Positions 16,779 to 25,469 of a stretch of 64,000 bases of DNA are shown one piece after another. Position numbers and translations under genes: made by a program. The notes below the pieces were generated by a model that did no database searches, had not been told where the DNA came from, and saw only the letters and a program-made list of their open reading frames with translations. Source of the DNA: Ruegeria sp. EL01 (lineage in GTDB: Bacteria; Pseudomonadota; Alphaproteobacteria; Rhodobacterales; Rhodobacteraceae). The first letter of the stretch is position 1; each line of letters begins with the position of its first letter. The stretch lies in assembly GCF_900313035.1 (NCBI RefSeq), contig NZ_OMPS01000046.1, forward strand, positions 1 through 64,000, given 5' to 3'.

Positions 16779-16779
16779 A

Positions 16780-16876
16780 GGGGGCGCTGCCCCCGCCACC
16801 CGTTCCGGGCGCCTCCCCCGGGATACTTGGGGCCAGATGAACAAGGGGGCCATCTTCATCTGGCTAAAATATCCCC
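16780..16876. repeat. dispersed intergenic repeat, copy A, inverted pair
   Basis: Directly after the activator gene comes a hairpin GGGGGC - GCT - GCCCCC (16780-16794). It is followed by GGATACTT-GG-GGCCAGATGAA (16821-16841) and an opposite-strand copy (16853-16876; read on the minus strand, GGGGATATTTTA-GCCAGATGAAGA). The two halves can fold into one long hairpin. The same module occurs at 33530-33570 and 39476-39535. It probably ends transcription of the nth operon and is a family of chromosomal repeats. Confidence 0.6.
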
Positions 16877-16990
16877 GCCGGAGGCAGCGCGCGCAGCGCG
16901 ATTGCGGGCTGCGTCGAATTACCGGTTTCCCTGCCGCCTGCGCCCGGCTATATGACCCGAGTTTGATAACTCAGCGCAAAAGGACCGGAT

Positions 16991-18286
16991 ATGGCCAATG
17001 TGGTTGTTGTCGGCGCCCAGTGGGGTGACGAAGGAAAAGGCAAGATCGTCGACTGGCTCAGCGAGCGAGCAGATGTGATCGCGCGTTTTCAGGGCGGGCA
17101 CAATGCCGGTCATACACTGGTCATCGATGGTGAAGTCTACAAGCTGAATGCTCTGCCTTCAGGCGTAGTGCGCGGTGGCAAACTGAGCGTGATTGGAAAC
17201 GGGGTTGTTCTCGACCCCTGGCATCTGGTGGGCGAGATTGCTTCGATCCGTGAACAAGGCGTCGAGATCACGCCCGAGACGCTGATGATTGCCGAGAACA
17301 CGCCGTTGATTCTGCCCATTCATGGTGAGTTGGATCGTGCGCGCGAGGAAGCCGCGAGCAAAGGAACCAAGATCGGAACCACTGGTCGTGGTATTGGACC
17401 CGCTTATGAAGACAAAGTTGGTCGCCGTTCCGTTCGTGTTGCCGACCTTGCTGACGAAGCGACACTTGAGGCGCGTGTTGATCGGGCGCTACAGCACCAT
17501 GATCCTCTCCGCAAAGGGTTGGGGATTGAGGCGGTTGATCGCGATGCGCTGGTTGCCCAGTTGAAAGAAATTGCGCCACAGATCCTTCCTTTTGCCGCTC
17601 CCGTTTGGAAAGTTCTGAACGAGAAACGCAAGGCTGGCAAACGTATCCTGTTTGAGGGTGCTCAGGGCGCGTTGCTGGATATCGACTTTGGAACTTATCC
17701 GTTTGTGACGTCGTCGAACGTGATTGCTGGGCAGGCCGCGACCGGGGTTGGCATTGGTCCGGGCTCGGTGGATTTTGTCTTGGGTATTGTAAAAGCCTAC
17801 ACCACGCGCGTGGGTGAGGGGCCGTTCCCGACCGAACTGGATGATGAAGACGGGCTGCGCCTGGGAACCCGTGGACACGAATTTGGCACGGTCACTGGTC
17901 GAAAGCGCCGCTGTGGTTGGTTTGACGCCTGCCTGGTGCGCCAAACCTGCGCCACCAGTGGTGTGAACGGGATTTCATTGACCAAGCTGGATGTCCTGGA
18001 CGGCTTTGAGACACTTAAGATTTGCGTGGCTTATGAGCTGGACGGTGAACGTCTGGGCTATTTGCCGACCGCCGCGGATCAACAGGCGCGTTGCAAACCC
18101 ATTTACGAAGAAATGCCGGGTTGGAGCGAATCCACAGAAGGCGCACGCAGTTGGGCGGAACTTCCCGCCAACGCGATCAAATATGTGCGTCGGGTCGAAG
18201 AACTGATCGAATGCCCCGTCGCACTTCTGTCAACCAGCCCGGAACGGGACGACACCATTCTGGTGACCGACCCATTTGCCGACTGA
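16991..18286 (+). CDS. purA: adenylosuccinate synthetase
   Basis: A 431-residue enzyme of AMP synthesis that joins IMP and aspartate using GTP. The N-terminal GTP loop [20 protein letters not shown] carries the catalytic Asp and Lys. [18 protein letters not shown], and [14 protein letters not shown] for the IMP-binding dimer arginine follow in the expected order, with [15 protein letters not shown] near the end. Length is normal. DUF2842 is coupled downstream by TGATG. Confidence 0.97.
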   Translation: MANVVVVGAQWGDEGKGKIVDWLSERADVIARFQGGHNAGHTLVIDGEVYKLNALPSGVVRGGKLSVIGNGVVLDPWHLVGEIASIREQGVEITPETLMIAENTPLILPIHGELDRAREEAASKGTKIGTTGRGIGPAYEDKVGRRSVRVADLADEATLEARVDRALQHHDPLRKGLGIEAVDRDALVAQLKEIAPQILPFAAPVWKVLNEKRKAGKRILFEGAQGALLDIDFGTYPFVTSSNVIAGQAATGVGIGPGSVDFVLGIVKAYTTRVGEGPFPTELDDEDGLRLGTRGHEFGTVTGRKRRCGWFDACLVRQTCATSGVNGISLTKLDVLDGFETLKICVAYELDGERLGYLPTAADQQARCKPIYEEMPGWSESTEGARSWAELPANAIKYVRRVEELIECPVALLSTSPERDDTILVTDPFAD

Positions 18287-18522
18287 TGAGTGGTGAGGGC
18301 AAACCCGGTCTCAGCTATAAGGCGCGTCGCCGTTGGTCGCTGGTGGTCCTTTTGGTTGGGCTGCCGCTGTATATCGTGGCGGTGGTAACAGTATTGAACT
18401 GGCTGGACCGTCCACCGATCTGGTTGGAGTTGCTGGTTTATATCGTTCTGGGCATACTTTGGGCTTTGCCATTTAAATTTGTGTTTCGGGGCGTCGGTAA
18501 AGAAGACCCAGATCAACCCTGA
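18286..18522 (+). CDS. DUF2842 family membrane protein
   Basis: A 78-residue protein with two predicted membrane helices (about 19-40 and 46-68), LSYKARRRWSLVVLLVGLP at the start and ILWALPFKFVFRGVGK at the end. This is the DUF2842 pattern seen beside purA in Rhodobacterales. Its ATG overlaps the purA stop, so it is co-translated. Function unknown. Confidence 0.88.
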   Translation: MSGEGKPGLSYKARRRWSLVVLLVGLPLYIVAVVTVLNWLDRPPIWLELLVYIVLGILWALPFKFVFRGVGKEDPDQP

Positions 18523-18968
18523 AACACTCTCGGACTGCTGCCTGAAACCGACCCACTTGACACTTTGTCCGAGTATCAGCGCTTTGGCGTGATCGGATCC
18601 GGGAAGCTCTAGTCACGAACAGCTCTGGTTTGAACATGACGGCGCTTGTCATGTCGGGATTTGTTGCTGGTGCCACGCCGCCAAGTGACTTGGAATACAC
18701 CGTCGCACCCTATGTGTAGGGACCGGATTCTCGAACGTCGTTGGATATCGGACGGACTCCACCGGTTGATGGCAGTACATCCATCTTCAACATATTGAAC
18801 AGCGCCTGTCTGATTGCTGGTGGGAATCACACATCTAAGTGTGCATTTCAAAGAGGGCGGGAACGTTATCGATCTGATTCTAACCGGCCCTCAAGTCGCT
18901 CTGGCATTTCAGCACCCAAGTTGCAATTCGTGCATCTCTCGGCGGCAACAGAGTTACGCAAAAAACAA
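18523..18968. other. gene-free interval of about 450 bases
   Basis: No frame here has family-like sequence or a good ribosome binding site. Short frames on both strands (for example minus 18851-18609) have atypical composition. The interval holds no clear repeat apart from the terminator at its right end. It may hide a decayed gene or a small RNA, but nothing supports either. Confidence 0.35.
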
Positions 18969-18995
18969 AGCGCCGAGAGGAACTCTCGGCGCTTG
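18969..18995 (-). terminator. Rho-independent terminator of the acidic-protein gene
   Basis: A 12-base perfect stem, AAGCGCCGAGAG - GAA - CTCTCGGCGCTT, followed on the minus strand by TTTGTTTTTT. It lies 22 bases after the stop of the gene ending at 19017. Confidence 0.85.
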
Positions 18996-19016
18996 TGGTC
19001 AATTTCCGTGAGTGTG

Positions 19017-20570
19017 TTAGCCCGCAGCGCGGGCATCGTCTGGGCGGAACCCAATCAGATGTGAAGCCGCGAAACGTCCGCCACCCGCCTTTTGGATTTT
19101 GCCGTCGCGCAAGAGCTGACCAAAAGAACGCAGGCTTTCTTCGCGATCAAACTCATCTTGTTTAAACGACCGCACCTTGTTCATCAGCTGCGGGCGTGAA
19201 AACTGTTCCTGACCTTCAATGAAGGACAGGTATGCAGCCGCAGCTTCAAGAAGATCCGGCAGGGACTGTGCCTCTTGTTCGCGGGCGAACTGGGCAAAGC
19301 CGCCTTCTTCTTCGACTGTATCTTCCAACTGTGTGCTTACGCGGCGCGGCGAAATCGGGCCAGCCTCTTCCGTCTGATCATTAATACGCTGTTCTGCAAC
19401 GAGCTTGAGGGGCGCGGCGCTATCGTATTCTGGTCGCGCACTGGTCGTATTGGTATCCGGACGGCGGGGGCTGACCACCGAGGCGAGATCGCCGCGATAG
19501 TCCTGATCCTGTGATTTTCGTCCGGCGTCACCTTCATCCTTGCGCTCGGCTTCGGTTGCGGCAACTGCTGTGCGCAAGTGCGAATAGGTCTCGCGCTTGT
19601 TGTTGTTGGCCGGGTCGTCCATCTGAGCCCCGGCTTCTTCCATCAGGCGAAAGACGTCTTGATCTGGGTCGGCCTTTTCAGCCAACTCGATGCTTGCCGG
19701 ATCCGAAAGCTCTGCTTCGACTTCCGAAATCTCGTCCAGCAGGTCAGCTTCGTCCTCGGCGGTGATGATGCCTTCGGGGGTCTGACTCGGCGTTTCTTCC
19801 CGCTGGCTTCCCACTTCCTCATCGCTCAGGATGTTGAGTATGCCGTCATCTTCCAATTCAGCCTCGGACGTTTCGTCGAGGTCCGAAAAGAGAATTTCGT
19901 CAACTTGAGGCTGTTCGTCCTGCTCCGCCTCGATCACCGGTTGGGGGTCTTTCACTGAAAACGGGCTTTGGACACTTGCCGGCTGCGCGGGCGATAAATC
20001 TTCTGAACTCAGCGCACCTGCTTCGAAAGCGGCGGTAAGTGCGTCGGCCGGTGCCTCTTTGCTTCTCAGCAACGAGGTGTCTTCATCTTCGGTATAGCCC
20101 TGGGGGTTCGCATCCGAATGTGAGACAACGGCGCGGATGCGTTGCAACTTGGATGCTATGCTATCGGCAGGTGGGGCCGGTGCGTCAGTTGGTCGTTCCG
20201 TTTTGGCGATATCGGGTTCTGCCCGTGTTTCAGGGACTGGCGTTCCAATCATGTTAAGCTCGGTGGATTGTTGGGTCGGTTCTTCAGAGACAGCCGCAGT
20301 TGGGGCCGCAGCGGCTTCTGTGGCGCGCAGCACAAGACCGGTTTCGCTTTGACTAGCTGCGATCTGCTGGGCGGGATTGCGCTGCGCGATGCGATTTAAC
20401 ATCTCCGCATCTGGCTGGGGCGGTTCTGAACCAAAATATCGGTCATCCGCTGCGAGTTCACGAAAGTAATCGGCAATGGCTTTCAAGGTTTCAAAGGAAT
20501 CATCAAATCCTTCTAATGTGCAGGAAAAGGCCCCATAAGAAACGGTTAATACCTTGTTGTTCTGTACCAT
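19017..20570 (-). CDS. large acidic protein of unknown function
   Basis: A 517-residue protein very rich in Glu, Asp, Ala and Ser. Start ATG 20570 is chosen (AGAGGA upstream); a GTG nine bases earlier is possible. The first 60 residues look folded: VQNNKVLTVSYGAFSCTLEGF and TLKAIADYFRELAADDRYFG. A long disordered acidic middle follows, then a folded C-terminal segment (about 440-515, FAQFAREQEAQSLPDLLEAAAAYL and FDREESLRSFGQLLRDGKI). Similar two-ended proteins occur in Rhodobacteraceae without known function. The end domain resembles a winged-helix or regulatory tail. It ends at a strong terminator and stands alone. Confidence 0.8.
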   Translation of the reverse strand: MVQNNKVLTVSYGAFSCTLEGFDDSFETLKAIADYFRELAADDRYFGSEPPQPDAEMLNRIAQRNPAQQIAASQSETGLVLRATEAAAAPTAAVSEEPTQQSTELNMIGTPVPETRAEPDIAKTERPTDAPAPPADSIASKLQRIRAVVSHSDANPQGYTEDEDTSLLRSKEAPADALTAAFEAGALSSEDLSPAQPASVQSPFSVKDPQPVIEAEQDEQPQVDEILFSDLDETSEAELEDDGILNILSDEEVGSQREETPSQTPEGIITAEDEADLLDEISEVEAELSDPASIELAEKADPDQDVFRLMEEAGAQMDDPANNNKRETYSHLRTAVAATEAERKDEGDAGRKSQDQDYRGDLASVVSPRRPDTNTTSARPEYDSAAPLKLVAEQRINDQTEEAGPISPRRVSTQLEDTVEEEGGFAQFAREQEAQSLPDLLEAAAAYLSFIEGQEQFSRPQLMNKVRSFKQDEFDREESLRSFGQLLRDGKIQKAGGGRFAASHLIGFRPDDARAAG

Positions 20571-20692
20571 CAGACACACGTCCTCTACAAACTACGAACC
20601 AACTTGCCCAGGGTCCGGGCACACCTGTTGGCTTAAAACTTTTTGTATGAACCTATCATTTTGTGGTCTCAATGTGTCCAAATCCGGGAAAT

Positions 20693-21400
20693 ATGGTCAA
20701 TCTTAGAAAAAATGGGACAATTGTACGTTCAAATGGCCCAATTGGGTTGTTTGGAGGGGGGCGGATTGGGCCGGATGACCTGAATCTGGTGCTAAATCGC
20801 GTCACGTCGGTCGTTGCGGCGGATGGCGGTGCGGCTGTTTTGGTAGATTCGGGCCGGCTACCGGATGCCGTCATCGGCGATTTTGATTCGTTAGGGGACA
20901 AATTCAAAGACAAGATACCTGCGAACCGCTTGTTTCTCATACAGGAACAAGACAGCACGGATTTCGACAAAGCTCTTCGCAACGTGCAGGCACCCTTGAT
21001 TCTGGGGGCGGGATTTTTGGGCGGGCGTCTGGATCACCAGATGGCGGTGCTCAACACTTTGATCAGGTATCAGGATCAAGCATGCATATTGATAGGCGAA
21101 CACGAGGTGGTCTTTCACGCGCCGCCTAAGATTTCGCTGGCAATCGCTCCTGGTGACATCGTTTCTTTGTTCCCGCTTGCGCGGGTGACCGGCCGCAGCA
21201 AAGGGTTGGAGTGGCCCATCGAGGGTTTGGTTTTCGAACCGGATGGGCAAGCGGGCACATCTAACCGCGCCTTGTCCGATGTCGAGCTGCACATGGATGG
21301 GCCGGGCCTGTTGGTCATGATGCCCCGCGCGGCGCTGGATCAGGTCATGCAGGCGTTTCTGTCGGGGCAGACCGGGCTGTGGCCCGCTCGCGTAGAATAA
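20693..21400 (+). CDS. thiN: thiamine diphosphokinase
   Basis: A 235-residue thiamin pyrophosphokinase, which moves pyrophosphate from ATP to thiamine. VVAADGGAAVLVDSG, PDAVIGDFDSLGD, EQDSTDFDKALR and LGGRLDHQMAVLNTL are the successive ATP, metal and thiamine motifs. The start is uncertain: ATG 20693 fits homologue length best, while ATG 20672 and GTG 20663 are in frame upstream, and none has a strong ribosome binding site. The 3' end overlaps the convergent DMT transporter gene by 56 bases. Confidence 0.9.
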   Translation: MVNLRKNGTIVRSNGPIGLFGGGRIGPDDLNLVLNRVTSVVAADGGAAVLVDSGRLPDAVIGDFDSLGDKFKDKIPANRLFLIQEQDSTDFDKALRNVQAPLILGAGFLGGRLDHQMAVLNTLIRYQDQACILIGEHEVVFHAPPKISLAIAPGDIVSLFPLARVTGRSKGLEWPIEGLVFEPDGQAGTSNRALSDVELHMDGPGLLVMMPRAALDQVMQAFLSGQTGLWPARVE

Positions 21401-22259
21401 CGTAGAGCCCGGCGAGGATGGTGATGAAAATTCCAAGAGCGGCAAGCCCGTCGGGGAGATCGTTAAAGATCATCCAACCAATGAGGGTTGCAACCGGGAT
21501 TTCCAGATACTGCATGGGGGCCAAAGTGGCCGAAGGCGCGTAGCGCAACGACCAGGTCATCAGCAGATGCGCAATGGTGCCCAGAATGCCAATGCCCAAC
21601 AGCAGCCAATGAGAATTGCCAGTTGGCACGATTACCGAGATCTCCCAGATATCAGCACGCGTTCCGATCAATAGCACCGGCAGCAACAGGATTGTCGCGA
21701 ATACACCAGACACGGCCTGCAAGGAAACCGGATCGGTTTCCTTTGCGATCTGCCGCGTGACCAACATGAAAAGCGCAAAAACCACTGCGACGATCAAGGG
21801 CAGTAACGCAGGCGCGCCGACTTCGGCAAAGCTGGGTTGGATGACCAGCAGCGTACCAGCAAACCCAACGATACAGGCGATCAGGCGCCGGGCGCCAACT
21901 TCTTCGCCCAGCACGTATTTCCCCAACAGCAGCATGATAAACGGCATCACAAATGCGATCGCGACGGCATCCGCAAGCGGCAGAAACTTCAGGGCACTGA
22001 ACATTGCCGTAATCCCAACGATATGCAGCACGGTACGGATCAATGTCAGTCGTAGAATACGCCCGCGCATCCGCCAGGGGCGGCCGGTGGCGGCGATCAA
22101 TGGAATCAGGATCAACGCCTGAATCGCGAAACGCACCAGCACCAACAGGCCCAATGGCGTGGTTTCCCCCAACAGTTTGGCCATCGCATCCCCAAGGGGC
22201 GCGAGCACACAAAAACCAAGCATCAGAATGATGCCAAAGACGGGGCGATCCTGGGTCAT
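21345..22259 (-). CDS. DMT-family (EamA) transporter
   Basis: A 304-residue inner membrane protein with ten hydrophobic segments in two EamA halves (about 5-140 and 150-295). The start is ATG 22259; a GTG three codons upstream is in frame. FLPLADAVAIAFVMPFIMLLLG and YAPSATLAPMQYLEIPVATLIGW (in parts) mark the end of each half. The family exports metabolites such as amino acids, purines or riboflavin; the substrate is not predictable. It converges on thiN and follows sdaA on the same strand after 50 bases. Confidence 0.87.
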   Translation of the reverse strand: MTQDRPVFGIILMLGFCVLAPLGDAMAKLLGETTPLGLLVLVRFAIQALILIPLIAATGRPWRMRGRILRLTLIRTVLHIVGITAMFSALKFLPLADAVAIAFVMPFIMLLLGKYVLGEEVGARRLIACIVGFAGTLLVIQPSFAEVGAPALLPLIVAVVFALFMLVTRQIAKETDPVSLQAVSGVFATILLLPVLLIGTRADIWEISVIVPTGNSHWLLLGIGILGTIAHLLMTWSLRYAPSATLAPMQYLEIPVATLIGWMIFNDLPDGLAALGIFITILAGLYVILRERATARSAPTETPA

Positions 22260-22309
22260 GCCCGGCACGCTAGGTCAAGCCATGCCGGGGGGGAAGAGCA
22301 AAACGCCGC

Positions 22310-23683
22310 TCAGCAGTTGGGAACGTTTACCGCGAGACCACCAAGAGAGGTTTCCTTGTACTTCTCATGCATGTCGTGGCCGGTCTGCCGCATGGTTTCG
22401 ATCACCGCGTCCAAAGGCACAAAATGTTGACCATCGCCACGCAAGGCCAGCGACGCAGCCGAAACGGCCTTGATCGCGCCAAGCCCATTGCGTTCGATAC
22501 AGGGCACCTGAACAAGGCCGGCCACCGGGTCACACGTCATTCCGAGGTGATGTTCCAATGCGATCTCGGCCGCATTTTCCACCTGTTCCGGAGTTCCGCC
22601 CATCACTGCACACAGACCCGCGGCGGCCATGGCAGACGCGCTGCCAACTTCGGCCTGGCAACCGGCCTCGGCCCCCGAGATCGAGGCATTGTATTTTACC
22701 AGCCCCCCAATGGCGGCTGCGGTCAGAAGGAAATCTTCGATATGGCTTTCTGATGCGCCGGGGACATGATCCAGGTGGTAGCGCAAAACAGCAGGCAACA
22801 CGCCTGCCGCGCCATTGGTCGGTGCCGTCACGACCTGACCACCGGCGGCGTTTTCTTCGTTCACGGCCATGGCATAAACGCTCATCCAGTCGTTGATGGT
22901 GTGTGGCGCTGTCAGGTTCATGCCCCGCTCAGCCATCAGGGCATCGTAAATACCCTTTGCACGACGGCGCACACTCAGACCTCCGGGTAGAATGCCATCC
23001 GTAGATAGCCCGCGTTCGATGCAGTCGTTCATCACTTGCCACAGACGGGCCGACCCTTTGGCAAAGCTGTTTGCACACCCGCGCGCGATTTCATTGTCGC
23101 GTTTCATATGGGCGATGCTTTTGCCGCTGGACTTAGACATCTCTAACATCTCGGCGGCAGATTTGAAGGGAAACGGAACCGGCGCTCCTTCGTCAGTCGC
23201 TTTGCCTTCAGCCAGTTCTTCCTCGGTCATCACAAAGCCGCCACCGATCGAATAGTACACCTGACGCAATATGACGTCGCCTTGTGCGTCAGTCGCCATC
23301 AGGATCATACCATTGGCGTGACCGGGCAGGTTGTTGTCATAGTCAAAGATAAGATCGGCCTTGGGATCGAAATTGAGTGTCGGCAACCCTTCTGGCGTAA
23401 CGGTATGGGTCTCGGAGATCGCTGCCAATGCGGCCTCGGCCTTGGTGTTATTATAGGTGTCCGGCACAAATCCGGCCAGTCCCAGGATCGTCGCCCGATC
23501 TGTCGCATGGCCGACGCCGGTAAAGGCCAGCGAGCCATGCAGCGAACCGCGAAGACCCGCGAATTCAAATGGCGAGGCGCGCATCATATCAAGGAACCGC
23601 GCAGCGGCGACCATCGGCCCCATGGTGTGCGACGAGGATGGGCCAATGCCCACTTTGAACATATCAAAGACAGAGAGAAACAT
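22310..23683 (-). CDS. sdaA: L-serine ammonia-lyase
   Basis: A 457-residue iron-sulfur L-serine dehydratase converting serine to pyruvate and ammonia. The start MFLSVFDMFKVGIGPSSSHT at 23683 matches the family; the open frame reaches 36 codons further without support. The beta domain comes first, with GPSSSHTMGPM. The alpha domain carries the 4Fe-4S cysteines in EAGCQAEVGSASAMAAAGLC and HLGMTCDPVAGLVQVPCIERN (in parts). The GST gene precedes it by one base. Confidence 0.95.
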   Translation of the reverse strand: MFLSVFDMFKVGIGPSSSHTMGPMVAAARFLDMMRASPFEFAGLRGSLHGSLAFTGVGHATDRATILGLAGFVPDTYNNTKAEAALAAISETHTVTPEGLPTLNFDPKADLIFDYDNNLPGHANGMILMATDAQGDVILRQVYYSIGGGFVMTEEELAEGKATDEGAPVPFPFKSAAEMLEMSKSSGKSIAHMKRDNEIARGCANSFAKGSARLWQVMNDCIERGLSTDGILPGGLSVRRRAKGIYDALMAERGMNLTAPHTINDWMSVYAMAVNEENAAGGQVVTAPTNGAAGVLPAVLRYHLDHVPGASESHIEDFLLTAAAIGGLVKYNASISGAEAGCQAEVGSASAMAAAGLCAVMGGTPEQVENAAEIALEHHLGMTCDPVAGLVQVPCIERNGLGAIKAVSAASLALRGDGQHFVPLDAVIETMRQTGHDMHEKYKETSLGGLAVNVPNC

Positions 23684-23684
23684 G

Positions 23685-24386
23685 TCAGATAGCTGAGCCT
23701 TCAGGAGGAGTGGCGTGAGTTGGGGATGTGAACGGTGTGACCCCGAGACCTTCAGCCGCAATGGCTGCACGTGTTGCAGGGCGGGTTTCAAGTTGCATCA
23801 GGATCCTCTGCAGATAGGGCGTGTCGGCCAGTTGATACCAGCTGCGATCCGTTCGCGCTGGATAAATAGCCATCCACCGCATCATGCAGGCCAGGTAATA
23901 GGTCAGGATCGATGGGTGATCTGCATGCAGCCATTCGGGTGATTGTTTTGCCACCGTATCCAGCGCGTTCAGGTGTCGACGCAGGCGAGGGCGAATTCCG
24001 GCGCGCAGTTCCGCTGCCTGCGCAGATTCAATGTACTGGTCCGCGTAAAACAGGATGCGCAGATCTGCATGCAGCGTGTTTGACGCAAAGAACAGCCATT
24101 TCAAGAGATCGCCTCGCTCCGGGCTGGCTGCAGATGGCGCAAGTTGGTTGTGCGTATCAGCCAGCCACAACAGAATCGCGGATGTCTCAAAAATGGGGCC
24201 GTGCGGTGTCTCGAGAACCGGAATCAAACCGTTCGGGTTCAGCGCGCGATAGGCCATGCTTTCCTGTTCGTTTCGGCTGCGATCGACAAGCACTGTTTCA
24301 TAGGGCAGGTCCATTTCTTCCAATACCAGCCGGATCACCAGCGAGGCGTTGTCAGGAGCATAGTGGAGGCGATACGGCGTCGTCAT
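23685..24386 (-). CDS. glutathione S-transferase family protein
   Basis: A 233-residue cytosolic GST. The thioredoxin-like N-terminal domain (1-80) has YRLHYAPDNASLVIRLVLEEM, the cis-proline motif LIPVLETPHGPIFETSAIL with the glutathione-binding Glu-Thr/Ser pair, and then a helical C-terminal domain. Ser or Asn near residue 13 would be the catalytic position. It lies directly ahead of sdaA on the same strand. Substrate unknown; one of three GST-like genes in the window. Confidence 0.88.
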   Translation of the reverse strand: MTTPYRLHYAPDNASLVIRLVLEEMDLPYETVLVDRSRNEQESMAYRALNPNGLIPVLETPHGPIFETSAILLWLADTHNQLAPSAASPERGDLLKWLFFASNTLHADLRILFYADQYIESAQAAELRAGIRPRLRRHLNALDTVAKQSPEWLHADHPSILTYYLACMMRWMAIYPARTDRSWYQLADTPYLQRILMQLETRPATRAAIAAEGLGVTPFTSPTHATPPEGSAI

Positions 24387-24433
24387 GCTGTCTACTTATA
24401 GCGCTACGTGGAAACAGGAAGACTTGATTGCGA

Positions 24434-24451
24434 CGTTTCCGATAGGAAACG
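24434..24451. promoter_or_regulatory. 18-base perfect inverted repeat between GST and rpiA
   Basis: CGTTTCC - GATA - GGAAACG is a perfect dyad in the divergent control region of the GST and rpiA genes, about 48 bases from the GST start and 100 from rpiA. It resembles a repressor site. Its half sites recall the TTCC/GGAA arms near the LysR gene, but the spacer is four bases instead of six. Confidence 0.4.
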
Positions 24452-24552
24452 CGTATTTTTGCGACATGATTCGTAAGCGCTTATGCGATTTCGGGCTCGC
24501 AGTCGTTTAACGCCTTCCGTATAAGATCGACAGAAAACAAAGGATAGCTGCC

Positions 24553-25341
24553 ATGACCGGAGAACTGTCGCCCATCGATATGGCAAAATACGTTGCAGCG
24601 CGCCGTGCAGCCGACATGGTTGAAGACGGTATGCGAGTCGGTTTGGGGACCGGATCCACCGCCGCCTGGCTGGTGCGCCGCTTGGGCGAAAGGGTTCAGC
24701 GAGAAAACTTGCGGATCAAGGGCGTTCCGACCTCGACGCGTACAGCTCAGTTGGCCCGCGAGGTTGGTATCGAGGTGGTCTCACTGGATCAGGCCGGTTG
24801 GCTGGATCTGACCATTGACGGAGCGGACGAGTTTGACGGCGATCTGAACCTGATCAAGGGCGGCGGCGGTGCGCATTTGCAGGAAAAGATTGTGGCCACC
24901 GCCAGCGATCAGATGATCGTGATTGCGGATGCGGGCAAAGAGGTCGAGACACTGGGCGCATTCCCGCTGCCGGTTGAGGTGATCCCTTTTGGGTGGCAAA
25001 CCACACGCACTCTGATCGAAGAAGCGCTGGACACACTGGACGTGCTTGGCACTTCGGCCGCGCTGCGCATGAATGGTGAGGCGCCATTTGTGACGGATGA
25101 GGGTAATCATATTCTTGACCTGCATCTGCAACGCATTGGCAACGCCCGGCAAATGGCCTTGGTGCTGAATCAGGTGCCGGGTGTGGTTGAAAATGGCTTG
25201 TTCATCGACATATGCGACAAGGTTGTTATCGGGCATGGCGATGGGCGGGTCGAGCTGCGCGACATCAACGAAGGCACAATCGAGCTGGATCAATTGGCCG
25301 AAGGGTCCGGCGAAAACCTGTTCTCTGATTTGTCGGACTGA
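24553..25341 (+). CDS. rpiA: ribose-5-phosphate isomerase A
   Basis: A 262-residue RpiA, which interconverts ribose 5-phosphate and ribulose 5-phosphate. GLGTGSTAAWLVRRL binds the phosphate, LTIDGADEFD carries the catalytic acid, and IKGGGGAHLQEKIVA holds the lysine. AAAGGATAG lies before the ATG. It is followed on the same strand by the glutathione reductase gene after 128 bases, the order often seen in Rhodobacterales. Confidence 0.96.
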   Translation: MTGELSPIDMAKYVAARRAADMVEDGMRVGLGTGSTAAWLVRRLGERVQRENLRIKGVPTSTRTAQLAREVGIEVVSLDQAGWLDLTIDGADEFDGDLNLIKGGGGAHLQEKIVATASDQMIVIADAGKEVETLGAFPLPVEVIPFGWQTTRTLIEEALDTLDVLGTSAALRMNGEAPFVTDEGNHILDLHLQRIGNARQMALVLNQVPGVVENGLFIDICDKVVIGHGDGRVELRDINEGTIELDQLAEGSGENLFSDLSD

Positions 25342-25469
25342 GCCATTTGATGTGTTGTCGCGCAAACGTCAGAAGAAAAGCAGATGTTTCCTATCCAAAG
25401 GGGTTGGCAGGCGACTTTATGCGCCCAGATATCCAGAGAATTCTTGCAAGTTGAGCGAAGGAACCCGGC

